DNA of 36,596 nucleotides, from positions 1 to 36,596 of the forward strand of contig JAFQXV010000007.1 in the NCBI GenBank assembly GCA_017406775.1, given 5' to 3'. Positions 1 through 7,980 of the stretch are shown in pieces; the first letter of the stretch is position 1; every line of letters starts with the position of its first letter. The DNA comes from Candidatus Saccharimonadota bacterium. GTDB taxonomy: Bacteria > Patescibacteriota > Saccharimonadia > Saccharimonadales > Saccharimonadaceae. The translations under genes and the position numbers were made by a program. The notes beneath the pieces were generated by a model, which ran no database searches, was not told where the DNA came from, and saw nothing but the letters and a program-made list of their open reading frames with translations.

Positions 1-1
1 A

Positions 2-142
2 AATTCCGGGGATCCGGCCGAAATTATTAACTTTGACCCTAGTTTATATCTATGGGGGATGAAAAGCTCTGACGAAACATCCTTAAATAAAAGCAATAAT
101 ATTGACACAGTTTATATTAGAGAGTTGGCGCCTAGGTACTAG
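2..142 (+). CDS. C-terminal fragment of an unidentified upstream gene
   Basis: An open frame enters from the left edge and runs 46 codons to TAG at 140-142, 20 nt before radA. It ends in the residues VYIRELAPRY. The composition looks protein-like, but I do not recognise a family and no domain can be assigned from this remnant. It is called because the frame is open from the first complete codon and stops just before the radA promoter. It could be chance, since 46 codons is short. Confidence 0.5.
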   Translation, partial: NSGDPAEIINFDPSLYLWGMKSSDETSLNKSNNIDTVYIRELAPRY

Positions 143-146
143 ATTG

Positions 147-155
147 TGCTATAAT
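147..155 (+). promoter_or_regulatory. Extended -10 promoter of radA
   Basis: TGCTATAAT lies at 147-155, with TATAAT at 150-155 and only 7 nt before the radA ATG. The expected transcription start is at or next to the start codon, so the mRNA would be leaderless. There is no convincing -35 box at 17 nt spacing. Confidence 0.7.
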
Positions 156-162
156 TGGGGAC

Positions 163-1512
163 ATGAAAAGTAGAAGCCAATTTGTGTGTCAACAATGTGG
201 GGCTGCTTATGCTAAGTGGGTGGGGCAGTGCGCAAATTGTAAAGCTTGGAATTCTTTGGTGGAGCAATTGGTCGTGGACGAGGCTGCTTCTAAATCGGCT
301 TTAGCAAAAGGTAAGGCTTCTGGAAAAAAATTGGATTTTGTTAAATTAAACGAAGTTGTACCGTCTGATGCAAAAGCTAGATTATTAACTGAATTTTCTG
401 ATTTAAACAATGTGCTGGGCGGTGGGATTTTGCAAGGATCGGTATCTCTTTTGGCGGGACAGCCTGGTATTGGTAAATCTACGCTCTTGATGCAGATATG
501 TGCGGAAATAGCCAAAACTAAAAATGTATTATACGTTTCGGGTGAGGAATCGGCTGGGCAGGTTAAACTCCGAGCGGTGAGGTTAGGGGCCAAGTCGGAA
601 AAATTAAATTTTGCTTCGTCTACTTCTAGTAATGATATCGCAAAAACAATCGAAACTGGAGATTTTGATTTGGTAATCGTGGATTCCATACAAACTTTAG
701 CGATGGATGAAATTTCTTCAGCTCCTGGTACGGTTTCGCAGGTAACTAATTCTGGGAATTTGATTATTAGGGCAGCTAAAGATACGGATACGGCTGTGAT
801 TATTGTGGGGCATGTGACTAAGGACGGTACGTTGGCGGGGCCAAAGGTTTTGGAGCATTTAGTGGATGTAGTATTGAATTTTGAAGGTGACCGATACGGT
901 GGATTTAAAACGGTACGCGCAATCAAAAATCGATTTGGCTCTACTAATGAAGTGGCGATTTTTGAAATGATAGAGTCGGGACTTAGGGAGGTACAGAATC
1001 CATCGGCGGCGCTTTTGGCGGAAAGAACCAACACGGATGGTTCGATCATCCTGGCAACATTAGAAGGAAATAGGCCAATTTTGGTGGAGATACAGGCACT
1101 AGCTACTAAAACAAATTTTGGTTATCCAAAACGTACGGCTTCAGGTTTTGATTTAAATAGACTTAATTTGTTAATTGCGGTATTAGAGCGAAGAACCAAG
1201 CTTAAATTGAGCGATAAAGATATTTTTATAAATGTAGTGGGCGGGATGAAAATTAATGATTCGGCGGCGGATTTGGCAATTTGTATGGCAATTGCCTCGG
1301 CGGCGGCTGGAAGAAAATTGGGTGAAGAATATGTAGTGTTTGGCGAGGTTGGATTAGGTGGCGAAATACGGTCGGCTTTTAGAGCAGATCAAAGAATTGC
1401 TGAAGCTAAAAAACTTGGGTTTAAGCATGCGATTGGGCCAGCTACGGTTCGTGATAAATTTGTAGTACCAGTTAAAGATTTGCGCGAAACTTTAATAAAA
1501 TATGTAAAATGA
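163..1512 (+). CDS. radA: DNA repair protein RadA (Sms)
   Basis: RadA is a RecA-like, DnaB-type ATPase that drives branch migration in recombination and repair. The 449-aa product has a four-cysteine zinc ribbon (C9, C12, C23, C26), Walker A GQPGIGKST (about 99-107), a Walker B region ending in VIVDS (about 171-175), the diagnostic KNRFG motif (255-259), and a Lon-protease-like C-terminal domain. The length is normal (E. coli about 460 aa). The ATG at 163 sits 7 nt after a TATAAT box. The stop overlaps the ruvC start (ATGA at 1509-1512), so radA and ruvC are translationally coupled in one repair operon. Confidence 0.97.
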   Translation: MKSRSQFVCQQCGAAYAKWVGQCANCKAWNSLVEQLVVDEAASKSALAKGKASGKKLDFVKLNEVVPSDAKARLLTEFSDLNNVLGGGILQGSVSLLAGQPGIGKSTLLMQICAEIAKTKNVLYVSGEESAGQVKLRAVRLGAKSEKLNFASSTSSNDIAKTIETGDFDLVIVDSIQTLAMDEISSAPGTVSQVTNSGNLIIRAAKDTDTAVIIVGHVTKDGTLAGPKVLEHLVDVVLNFEGDRYGGFKTVRAIKNRFGSTNEVAIFEMIESGLREVQNPSAALLAERTNTDGSIILATLEGNRPILVEIQALATKTNFGYPKRTASGFDLNRLNLLIAVLERRTKLKLSDKDIFINVVGGMKINDSAADLAICMAIASAAAGRKLGEEYVVFGEVGLGGEIRSAFRADQRIAEAKKLGFKHAIGPATVRDKFVVPVKDLRETLIKYVK

Positions 1513-2024
1513 AAATATTAGGAATTGATCCTGGGATTGGGATTTGTGGATTTGGTTTGATTGAGACGTCTGGGCGTTCTAATGCGCGGGCGCTTGATTT
1601 TGGCGTAGTGACTACTACTGTGGACGCACCTTTGCCATCGCGACTAAAAGAGCTATACGATTCACTATACGAAGTTTTTGAACAGACTAAACCAGAAAAA
1701 GTGGCAGTAGAAAAATTGTTTTTTTCTAAAAATATTACGACTGGAATAGCGGTAGCGGAAGCGCGTGGAATTGTGTTGCTTGTAGCAGAGCAAAGAGGCG
1801 TTCCAGTTTATGAATATACGCCTAATGAAATCAAGAAATCTTTAACTGGATATGGTTCTGCAACGAAAACGCAAATGGAGGAAATGGTTAAAGTGCATTT
1901 AGGACTTGAAAAAAAACCTAGGCCGGATGATGCGGCGGACGCATTGGCGGTAGCAATTACTTGTAGCTTTTTGCATCAACTTGGGCAGGGTAATGATTAT
2001 AGATTTTCTAATTCTCGTCGATGA
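1509..2024 (+). CDS. ruvC: Holliday junction resolvase RuvC
   Basis: RuvC is the endonuclease that cuts four-way junctions produced by recombination. The 171-aa protein keeps the RNase H-fold acidic tetrad: D7 in GIDPG, E68 in VEKLFF, and D141 and D144 in RPDDAADALA. Its start overlaps the radA stop by 4 nt. ruvA follows after 32 nt with its own -10 box. No ruvB is present in the window, although ruvA and ruvB are usually adjacent. Confidence 0.96.
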   Translation: MKILGIDPGIGICGFGLIETSGRSNARALDFGVVTTTVDAPLPSRLKELYDSLYEVFEQTKPEKVAVEKLFFSKNITTGIAVAEARGIVLLVAEQRGVPVYEYTPNEIKKSLTGYGSATKTQMEEMVKVHLGLEKKPRPDDAADALAVAITCSFLHQLGQGNDYRFSNSRR

Positions 2025-2041
2025 GACTTGATAAAAAATCA

Positions 2042-2050
2042 TGATATAAT
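2042..2050 (+). promoter_or_regulatory. Extended -10 promoter of ruvA
   Basis: TGATATAAT at 2042-2050 leaves exactly 6 nt to the ruvA ATG at 2057, which fits a leaderless transcript. There is no Shine-Dalgarno sequence. Confidence 0.7.
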
Positions 2051-2056
2051 GCTTAT

Positions 2057-2635
2057 ATGATAGCTCATCTTAAAGGAACTGTAGAAGAGAAATTTGGCAA
2101 CTCATTGATACTAGATGTACATGGTGTGGGATATGAGATAATGGTGTCTGGACTAGATTTTGAGGCCTGTAATTTAAAAGAAGAAAAAAAATTTTATACT
2201 TATCATGCGGTCAGGGAAAATGCGGAGGAATTATATGGTTTTTCTACATTAATGGCAAAAAAAGTATTTGAGCTCTTAATTGGAGTGCAAGGGATTGGCC
2301 CGAAGGCGGCGATGGCGATTTTGTCTTTGGCGGAACCAGAAGAAGTGCGCAATGCAATTGCTAATGCGGATACGGCTTTTGTGTGTAAGGCGTCTGGAGT
2401 TGGCAAAAAATCAGCAGAACGTGTGATTGTGGATTTGCGTGATAAAGTTGGAATACCATCTCGCTATGGTGCTACGGAGATAAAAACCACCACGATCAAT
2501 GCAGAACCGGATGAAGCATTAGATGCGTTGATTGCTTTGGGCTTTCCACTTAAAGAGGCTACTGCTGCACTGGAGAAAGTTGATAATAAATTGCCAGTGG
2601 AAGAAAGAATTCGATTGGCATTAAAAAAATACTAG
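2057..2635 (+). CDS. ruvA: Holliday junction branch migration protein RuvA
   Basis: RuvA binds Holliday junctions and loads the RuvB motor. The 192-aa product has an N-terminal OB-fold region (about 1-65), two helix-hairpin-helix motifs (GIGPKAAM near 79-86 and GVGKKSAERV at 114-123), and a C-terminal three-helix domain (about 150-192) of the kind that contacts RuvB. The length is normal. The start has no Shine-Dalgarno and sits 6 nt after TATAAT. The partner ruvB must lie elsewhere, because the next genes are tRNAs on the other strand. Confidence 0.95.
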   Translation: MIAHLKGTVEEKFGNSLILDVHGVGYEIMVSGLDFEACNLKEEKKFYTYHAVRENAEELYGFSTLMAKKVFELLIGVQGIGPKAAMAILSLAEPEEVRNAIANADTAFVCKASGVGKKSAERVIVDLRDKVGIPSRYGATEIKTTTINAEPDEALDALIALGFPLKEATAALEKVDNKLPVEERIRLALKKY

Positions 2636-2683
2636 TTTTATTTTTAATATTATGCTATGATATAACTTGTATTATTTAAAGGC

Positions 2684-2812
2684 ATGCGTATTATGAATTT
2701 AGAAGAGATATATTTAGAAGGAAAACGCCTAGAAGCGTGTTTTTTTGATTTTAGTAAAATAAGGGTAACTATAGCGCCAACGGCTTTTACACTTCCCACG
2801 TTGGCGCTATAA
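2684..2812 (+). CDS. Possible 42-aa small ORF spanning an inverted repeat
   Basis: An ATG at 2684 opens a 42-codon frame beginning MRIMNLEEIY and ending in TAA at 2810-2812. A weak extended -10 (TGATATAAC, 2657-2665) lies upstream. The last 14 codons are encoded by the palindrome at 2770-2811, which argues against a normal conserved protein. It is equally possible that this is only the untranslated 3' region of ruvA. Confidence 0.2.
   Translation: MRIMNLEEIYLEGKRLEACFFDFSKIRVTIAPTAFTLPTLAL
2722..2747 (+). terminator. Weak terminator after ruvA
   Basis: AAAACGC (2722-2728), loop CTAGAA and GCGTGTTTT form an imperfect stem with one bulge, followed by a T run to 2746. It is placed 90 nt after ruvA. 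Confidence 0.4.
2770..2811. repeat. 13-bp perfect palindrome
   Basis: TATAGCGCCAACG (2770-2782) and its exact reverse complement (2799-2811) flank a 16-nt loop. There is no T run on either side, so it is not a standard terminator. It lies between ruvA and the minus-strand tRNA terminator. The core differs from the hairpin elements at 7.9 and 13 kb. Confidence 0.75.
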
Positions 2813-2837
2813 TTGCGCTTATTTTGAACTAAAAAAT

Positions 2838-2867
2838 GGCCTCTTTTCACTTCGTGAAAAGCAGACC
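2838..2867 (-). terminator. Terminator of the tRNA-Pro cluster
   Basis: On the minus strand a 13-bp stem with one bulged G (2854-2867 pairs with 2838-2850) and a 3-nt loop is followed by ATTTTTT (2837-2831). It lies just past the last tRNA of the minus-strand cluster. Confidence 0.75.
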
Positions 2868-2894
2868 AAGCTGCGTCATATTCTGAAATGTGTT

Positions 2895-2970
2895 TGGTCA
2901 GGGTGATCGGACTTGAGCCGACGACTTCGGCGTCCCTACGCCAAAGCGCTACTAACTGTGCCACACCCTG
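2895..2970 (-). tRNA. Degenerate tRNA-Pro-like gene (anticodon arm AGG/GGG, 8-nt loop)
   Basis: The gene is 76 nt including encoded CCA. The 7-bp acceptor stem CAGGGTG/CACCCTG is intact, and C1-G72 with discriminator A is proline-like. Three parts are abnormal. The best anticodon stem (TTGGC/GCCGA) leaves an 8-nt loop, GTAGGGAC, whose outer bases can pair to leave only AGGG. The D loop has A instead of G18, and the D stem has an A-C mismatch. The T loop is CTCAAGT with C54 in place of T54. The three neighbouring tRNA-Pro genes already cover all proline codons, so this copy may be a decaying duplicate, a frameshifting tRNA or a non-translational tRNA-like RNA. Confidence 0.7.
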
Positions 2971-2979
2971 AAATATGTT

Positions 2980-3055
2980 TGGTCAGGGATACCAGACTTG
3001 AACTGGCGACCTCACGCCCCCCAGGCGTGCGCGCTACCAACTGCGCCAATCCCTG
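2980..3055 (-). tRNA. tRNA-Pro(GGG)
   Basis: A complete cloverleaf of 76 nt with encoded CCA. The acceptor is CAGGGAT/ATCCCTG, the D arm GCGC/GCGC, the anticodon stem CACGC/GCGTG with loop CTGGGGG (anticodon GGG), and the T arm GCCAG-TTCAAGT-CTGGT. C1-G72 and A73 fit bacterial tRNA-Pro. It reads codons CCC and CCU. Confidence 0.93.
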
Positions 3056-3061
3056 ATGAAA

Positions 3062-3138
3062 TGGTCTGGGATAGGAGATTTGAACTCCTGACCTCGGCAT
3101 CCCGAATGCCGCGCGCTACCAGGCTGCGCCAATCCCAG
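3062..3138 (-). tRNA. tRNA-Pro(CGG)
   Basis: A complete 77-nt cloverleaf with encoded CCA. The acceptor is CTGGGAT/ATCCCAG and the anticodon stem CGGCA/TGCCG with loop TTCGGGA (anticodon CGG). The T arm is AGGAG-TTCAAAT-CTCCT and the D loop is 9 nt. It reads codon CCG. Confidence 0.93.
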
Positions 3139-3149
3139 ATATAAAAATG

Positions 3150-3186
3150 GGGCTTTAAATTTTGCTTTGCAAAACTTAAAGAGCCC
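3150..3186 (-). terminator. Long hairpin after tRNA-Pro(UGG)
   Basis: 3150-3165 and 3169-3186 pair over about 15 bp with a 2-nt bulge and one mismatch. On the minus strand the stem is followed by CATTTTTAT, as expected of a terminator between tRNA-Pro(UGG) and the next tRNA. It may only partly terminate, or may act in processing. Confidence 0.6.
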
Positions 3187-3239
3187 ACTTTGCATTTTTG
3201 AAAAAAAGAAAATTTGGTTTCTTTTTACTCAAATGTTCG

Positions 3240-3315
3240 TGGTCTGGGTGACTGGACTTGAACCAGCGGCCTCGACTTCCCAAAAGTCGCGCGCTACCAA
3301 CTGCGCTACACCCAG
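3240..3315 (-). tRNA. tRNA-Pro(UGG)
   Basis: A complete 76-nt cloverleaf with encoded CCA. The acceptor is CTGGGTG/CACCCAG and the anticodon stem CGACT/AGTCG with loop TTTGGGA (anticodon UGG). The T arm is GCTGG-TTCAAGT-CCAGT. It is the first tRNA of the minus-strand cluster, 10 nt after a strong extended -10. Confidence 0.94.
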
Positions 3316-3325
3316 GCACGCTATT

Positions 3326-3334
3326 ATTATATCA
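3326..3334 (-). promoter_or_regulatory. Extended -10 promoter of the tRNA-Pro cluster
   Basis: The minus strand reads TGATATAAT at 3334-3326, 10 nt before the tRNA-Pro(UGG) 5' end. It is the same motif used by ruvA and gpmI. Confidence 0.65.
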
Positions 3335-3384
3335 CAAAATTGGCTCAATATGATAAAATTATATTGTATAAAGGAGATAAACAA

Positions 3385-5310
3385 GTGGCAGAAAAGATGT
3401 CTAATAAGACGAAAGGGCGACCTGACGTAAAAAATAAGTCAAATACTATCAGAAGTGTTATTTTTATGATAATGATGGTACTCTTTTGTTCACTTTTGAT
3501 TACAGAATTAAATCATGGAGAGCTAAAGAAAACAGAAGTACCGATTTCGGAGGTAATCGCTAGAGCAAATGATCCAAATGGTAATATTGCCAAGATTACA
3601 ATCACCGGTAATACTCTTGATATTACATTAAAAGGAAAAGATCAACCGACTGAGACTTCTCTTAAGGATGGTTCTGGTACATTATATGATCAAGGTTTAG
3701 TTAATTATTGCGATAAAAAGGAAGGTGAGGAATTAACTAAGTGTCAGGAAAACTATCCTATTATCGAGTACAAAGAGGACGTTAATGTATGGGGGATTGT
3801 GCTTGACGTGGCGCTAACGATACTACCGATAATTGCTATTGTGATATTCCTAAGTTGGATGATGAAGCAGGCAAATATGGCCAATAGCCAATCTATGTCT
3901 TTTGGCAAATCTAGAGCTAGATTGTATGGTGCAGATAAAAAGAAAGTCACGTTTAAGGATGTAGCTGGTAATGAATCTGCTAAACAAGATTTAACAGAGA
4001 TTGTAGATTTTTTGAAAAATCCTAAAAAATACGAGAAATTAGGAGCAAAAATACCACGTGGCGTGTTGTTGGCTGGAGAACCTGGTACTGGTAAAACTTT
4101 AATGGCGCGTGCGGTGGCTGGAGAGGCTAACGTGCCGTTTTTCTCGATTTCTGGTTCGGAATTTGCAGAAATGTTTGTGGGGGTGGGAGCTTCTAGAGTT
4201 CGGGATTTATTCAGTAAAGCTAAAAAGAATGCCCCTTCGATTATCTTTATTGATGAGATTGATGCGGTAGCACATAAGCGTGACGCACGTGGTGGGGCCG
4301 GGAGAGAAGACGAGCAGACTCTAAATCAGATTTTGGTAGAGATGGACGGATTCGATAATGATTCAGGTGTAATTGTGATGGCTGCTACTAACCGAGTGGA
4401 TATGCTTGACAAAGCGCTTCTTAGACCAGGAAGGTTTGATCGCCATGTAAATGTGACTTTGCCGGAAAGAAAAGATCGTCTGGAGATTTTAAAGGTGCAT
4501 TTTAAGGGTAAACCAGTTGAAGAAAATGTAGATCTAGAGTCTTTGGCTAAGAAGACGGCTGGTTCTAGTGGTGCGGATCTTGCCAATATTGCTAACGAGG
4601 CGGCGATTACAGCCGCGCGTGAAGGACACAAGGCAATTTCTAACAAGGATTTAACAGAAGCGTTTGAAAAAGTGGCGATCGGTCCAGAGCGAAAAAGTAA
4701 AGTTATGAACGAAAAAGAACGTAAAATTACTGCCTACCATGAGGCTGGGCATGCAATTGTGGGGCATGTATTGCCAGATTCAGACCCAGTACATAAAGTT
4801 ACGATTATTCCACGTGGGCAAACTGGTGGCGTAACATGGTTCTTGCCACCGGAGGATAGAAGCTATAAGAATATTTATGAATTAAAGGATATATTGGCTC
4901 GTGCAATGGGAGGGCGAGTAGCGGAAAAAATTATTTTTGGAACGGATGCAATTACTACAGGGGCTTCGTCTGATCTAAAGAATGTCGCGGAGCTTTCTAA
5001 ATCAATGATTATAGAAGAAGGTATGGGCACGGGGACCAGGAACTTGGTCTTTCCAAGTGAGTCGGCTGGCTATTATACGATTACAACTGGGAAGCCTTAT
5101 TCGGAAAAGACTGCAGAATTGATAGATGCTGAAATTAAAAAATTATCAGATGAGGCAGCAAAACGGGCTGAAGAAGTATTGAAGGCAAATAAGGCTATAC
5201 TTGATAAATTGGCAGAAGAATTATTGGTGCACGAGACACTAGAAGAGGCGGATTTGGCGCCAATTCTAAAAAATGCTAAGATGCCTGAAACAGCAAAACT
5301 GTATAAATAA
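3385..5310 (+). CDS. ftsH: ATP-dependent zinc metalloprotease FtsH
   Basis: FtsH is a membrane AAA+ protease that degrades misassembled membrane and regulatory proteins. In the 641-aa product a first membrane segment lies near 23-40, an extracytoplasmic domain near 41-134, a second membrane segment near 136-158, Walker A GEPGTGKT at 231-238, Walker B IIFIDEID at 286-293, and zinc site HEAGH at 452-456. I choose the GTG at 3385 because AGGAG lies 8 nt upstream. An in-frame ATG at 3340 overlaps the -10 region (TGATAAAAT, 3351-3359) and would add 15 atypical residues. The ATG at 3397 is also possible. Confidence 0.96.
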   Translation: MAEKMSNKTKGRPDVKNKSNTIRSVIFMIMMVLFCSLLITELNHGELKKTEVPISEVIARANDPNGNIAKITITGNTLDITLKGKDQPTETSLKDGSGTLYDQGLVNYCDKKEGEELTKCQENYPIIEYKEDVNVWGIVLDVALTILPIIAIVIFLSWMMKQANMANSQSMSFGKSRARLYGADKKKVTFKDVAGNESAKQDLTEIVDFLKNPKKYEKLGAKIPRGVLLAGEPGTGKTLMARAVAGEANVPFFSISGSEFAEMFVGVGASRVRDLFSKAKKNAPSIIFIDEIDAVAHKRDARGGAGREDEQTLNQILVEMDGFDNDSGVIVMAATNRVDMLDKALLRPGRFDRHVNVTLPERKDRLEILKVHFKGKPVEENVDLESLAKKTAGSSGADLANIANEAAITAAREGHKAISNKDLTEAFEKVAIGPERKSKVMNEKERKITAYHEAGHAIVGHVLPDSDPVHKVTIIPRGQTGGVTWFLPPEDRSYKNIYELKDILARAMGGRVAEKIIFGTDAITTGASSDLKNVAELSKSMIIEEGMGTGTRNLVFPSESAGYYTITTGKPYSEKTAELIDAEIKKLSDEAAKRAEEVLKANKAILDKLAEELLVHETLEEADLAPILKNAKMPETAKLYK

Positions 5311-5311
5311 G

Positions 5312-5317
5312 TATAAT
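5312..5317 (+). promoter_or_regulatory. -10 box before pepN
   Basis: TATAAT at 5312-5317 follows the ftsH stop by 1 nt and precedes the pepN GTG by 16 nt, with GGAGG (5324-5328) in between. No -35 box is evident. Confidence 0.45.
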
Positions 5318-5333
5318 TTGATTGGAGGTAGTT

Positions 5334-7781
5334 GTGGAGAGGTTGTTAAAATACTTTGTTCCAGAAAAATATGTTTTGGATTTAGAAGTTAATAAATATT
5401 GCAAGGAAATTGGTGGCAAAGTAACGGTTGTTGGCGAGGCATTAAAAGAAACAATCAAATTTCATGCGGTTAAACTTATAGTGACGGATGTTTTGGTGGA
5501 TGGTAAAAATGTTTCTTTTAAAATTGAAGAAGATATGGTGGTAATTTCAAATATTAAGCTCGGAAAAACTGAAGTAGAATTATGCTATTATGGTACGTTA
5601 AATGAGAATATGTTAGGGGCTTATTTGTCTACATACAAATTAGGTGATAAGACTGAGATTATTGTAGCGACGCAATTTGAGAGTCATTATGCGAGAGAAG
5701 CATTTCCTTGTATAGATGAGCCGGCGGCTAAGGCGGTTTTTGAACTTGCAATTACGGTGCCAGAGAATTCTGTTAAAACTGGCGATATCGTACTGGCTAA
5801 TACGCCGGAAAAAAGTCGTAAAACAATAAAAGAAGCTACTAAAGCTTTGTCGGTAACTATGCCGATGATAAAAATAGAATTTGAACCTACACCACGAATG
5901 AGTACATACCTACTAACTTTTGTGATTGGAAAATTTCACGGCAAAACAATTAAGAATGCACATGGTGTAGAAATAACTACTTATTGTGCGCTTAATCAAG
6001 AAATTGATTCGGTAGACTTTGCGAATGAGATTGCGGCAAAGAGCTTGGAATTTTATGATGATAATTTTGGTGTGCCTTACCCATTAAAAAAATGTACGCA
6101 GGTGGCGTTACCAGATTTTGATGCGGGCGCGATGGAAAACTGGGGATTAGTGACTTACCGCGAGTCTATGATTCTAGCTAATAGCAATGCAACGATAGGT
6201 ACAAAGAAGGGCGTAGCGCTAACGGTAGCACACGAATTATCTCATCAATGGTTTGGCGATTTGGTAACTATGGAGTGGTGGGATGATTTGTGGTTAAATG
6301 AATCTTTTGCTAGCGTGATGGAATATTATGCCGTGGACTATATTCATCCAGAATACAAGATTTTTGAGAGTTTCTTTGTGGGGGATTGCTATGCGGCGTT
6401 AATTAGAGATGCTTATTCCGGTGTACAATCTGTACATCAGGAGGTTAGTAATCCGGAAGAAATTTCTACATTGTTTGATTCGGCAATTGTGTATGCTAAA
6501 GGTGCAAGATTGATGCTTATGTTGATTAGATTGATGGGTTGGGATAATTTTACAAAAGGTATACAGGATTACTTCAAAAAGTATCAGTACAAAAATACAA
6601 TCGGCGATGATTTATGGAATGCGCTAGCGCCGTATGCGGATTTTGATCCTAAAGAACTGATGTATGCGTTTATTGATAAGCCAGGGTATCCAGTAATAAC
6701 TAATGAGGCAGATAATTTTAAAAAGTTTTCGCAAAAGAAGTTTTCTTTGGATAGTAAAATGGTTGATTCTGATTGGCCATTGCCAAAAATTACAGAGGAT
6801 ATGTCTGGACATTATATTCTAAATTTATCGGAGGAAGAGTTCAAAGAGCGGCTAGATGCGTTTGATGAGCTTGAACTAGAAGAAAAAATTAGATTGCTGA
6901 TAGACCGTGACTTAATTACTAAAAGCGGAATGCAGAGTGCGGGGTCGCTAGTGCCATTAGTGATGAAATTTAAAAATGAGGACACGGCAGCGGTTTGGAA
7001 CAAAGTAGCAGGTTTGGTTGCTAATTTAAAAACTTACGTTGACGACGAGTCTGAGGAAGAAAAGAGACTCAAGAAGTATTGTTCTGTATTAGTGGATGAT
7101 AAGCTAAACCAAATTGGAATAGTAACAAGAGCGGGTGATGACGAGAACATTATTAGAATGCGGGCAAATCTTTTGGGACTAGATTATTATGCTGAGGATA
7201 AAGAGCGTTTGAAAGAACTTGCGGGCATGTACAAGGATAATTATGAAGAAATGGATACAGAGATCCGTGATGATATACTGAGTGCTAAAATTTATACCGA
7301 GCCAAAATATGTAGGCGAATTTTTGGCTAAATATGAGGAAATAGCGGATCCAGAAATTAAGTTTGATTATTTGGCTGCTGCTGCTTCGGCTAAGGATGAA
7401 AACGAACTTAAAAAAGTGCTTAAATTGTTAGGTGACACTAAAAAAGTAAAGCCGCAGGATCAATTTTATCTATTTTTGTGGCTATACCGGAATCCTAAAT
7501 CCAAAAAACAAGTTTTTGACTGGTTGACAAGTAACTGGGAAAAAGTAAAAAAGATGAGTGGGGATAAATCTTTAGATTATTACCCGACTTATATTGCGCG
7601 ACTGGCGAGAACTACAGACGAACTTAATAAATATCAAGATTTTTTCGGGCCAATGAGGAACGATTTGTCGCTAAAAAGGGCAATTAGTATTGGCGAAAAT
7701 GAGATTAAAGCTAGAATTAGAAATATTGAAAAAAACCGAGAGACAGTAAAAAAAGCGTTAGATGAAATAACGCTAGAGTAA
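5334..7781 (+). CDS. pepN: M1-family zinc aminopeptidase (PepN-like)
   Basis: This enzyme removes N-terminal residues from peptides and probably recycles amino acids for a cell with few biosynthetic routes. The 815-aa product has the exopeptidase motif GAMEN (265-269), the zinc motif HELSH (300-304) and the third ligand in WLNESF (E323), followed by a helical C-terminal domain (ERAP1-like). No signal peptide is seen, so it is likely cytosolic. The GTG at 5334 is chosen because GGAGG (5324-5328) lies 5 nt upstream; the TTG at 5322 overlaps that Shine-Dalgarno. It is convergent with tRNA-Leu. Confidence 0.94.
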   Translation: MERLLKYFVPEKYVLDLEVNKYCKEIGGKVTVVGEALKETIKFHAVKLIVTDVLVDGKNVSFKIEEDMVVISNIKLGKTEVELCYYGTLNENMLGAYLSTYKLGDKTEIIVATQFESHYAREAFPCIDEPAAKAVFELAITVPENSVKTGDIVLANTPEKSRKTIKEATKALSVTMPMIKIEFEPTPRMSTYLLTFVIGKFHGKTIKNAHGVEITTYCALNQEIDSVDFANEIAAKSLEFYDDNFGVPYPLKKCTQVALPDFDAGAMENWGLVTYRESMILANSNATIGTKKGVALTVAHELSHQWFGDLVTMEWWDDLWLNESFASVMEYYAVDYIHPEYKIFESFFVGDCYAALIRDAYSGVQSVHQEVSNPEEISTLFDSAIVYAKGARLMLMLIRLMGWDNFTKGIQDYFKKYQYKNTIGDDLWNALAPYADFDPKELMYAFIDKPGYPVITNEADNFKKFSQKKFSLDSKMVDSDWPLPKITEDMSGHYILNLSEEEFKERLDAFDELELEEKIRLLIDRDLITKSGMQSAGSLVPLVMKFKNEDTAAVWNKVAGLVANLKTYVDDESEEEKRLKKYCSVLVDDKLNQIGIVTRAGDDENIIRMRANLLGLDYYAEDKERLKELAGMYKDNYEEMDTEIRDDILSAKIYTEPKYVGEFLAKYEEIADPEIKFDYLAAAASAKDENELKKVLKLLGDTKKVKPQDQFYLFLWLYRNPKSKKQVFDWLTSNWEKVKKMSGDKSLDYYPTYIARLARTTDELNKYQDFFGPMRNDLSLKRAISIGENEIKARIRNIEKNRETVKKALDEITLE

Positions 7782-7783
7782 TA

Positions 7784-7870
7784 TGGTGCCCGCGACTGGA
7801 TTTGAACCAGCACATCTGTAAAGACACTAGCACCTGAAGCTAGCGCGTCTACCAATTCCGCCACGCGGGC
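7784..7870 (-). tRNA. tRNA-Leu(CAG)
   Basis: An 87-nt class II tRNA with encoded CCA. The acceptor is GCCCGCG/CGCGGGC, the anticodon stem CTAGC/GCTAG with loop TTCAGGT (anticodon CAG), with a long variable arm and T arm GCTGG-TTCAAAT-CCAGT. Its 3' end lies 2 nt from the end of convergent pepN. Confidence 0.95.
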
Positions 7871-7878
7871 TTTTCTAT

Positions 7879-7887
7879 ATTATAACA
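7879..7887 (-). promoter_or_regulatory. Extended -10 promoter of tRNA-Leu
   Basis: The minus strand reads TGTTATAAT at 7887-7879, 8 nt before the tRNA 5' end. Confidence 0.6.
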
Positions 7888-7900
7888 TAGCATGGCATAA

Positions 7901-7979
7901 GTAATCATCTAATACTATTCGAGACACACTCAAGGGCGTTCGCCCAAGCTTATGGTCTCGAATAGTATTAGATGATTAC
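7901..7979 (-). repeat. Hairpin element, copy A (perfect 25-bp arms, 29-nt core)
   Basis: Arms 7901-7925 and 7955-7979 are exact reverse complements over 25 bp. The 29-nt loop (7926-7954) holds a GGGCG/CGCCC stem. On the minus strand the core matches the core at 13013-13041 at 24 of 29 positions, although the arms differ completely. This suggests a conserved structured RNA or DNA element with free arm sequence. It fills the gap between tRNA-Leu(-) and pgi(+). Confidence 0.85.
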
Positions 7980-7980
7980 C

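Noticed and set aside
1-20. Vector or linker contamination at the left edge (contains a GGATCC site)
   Set aside because: The bases are part of an open frame that continues smoothly to 142, so they read as genomic sequence.
207-1049. 280-codon open frame on the minus strand opposite radA
   Set aside because: It is a shadow of the radA codon pattern; RadA has all its motifs on the plus strand and this frame has no recognisable domain or start signals.
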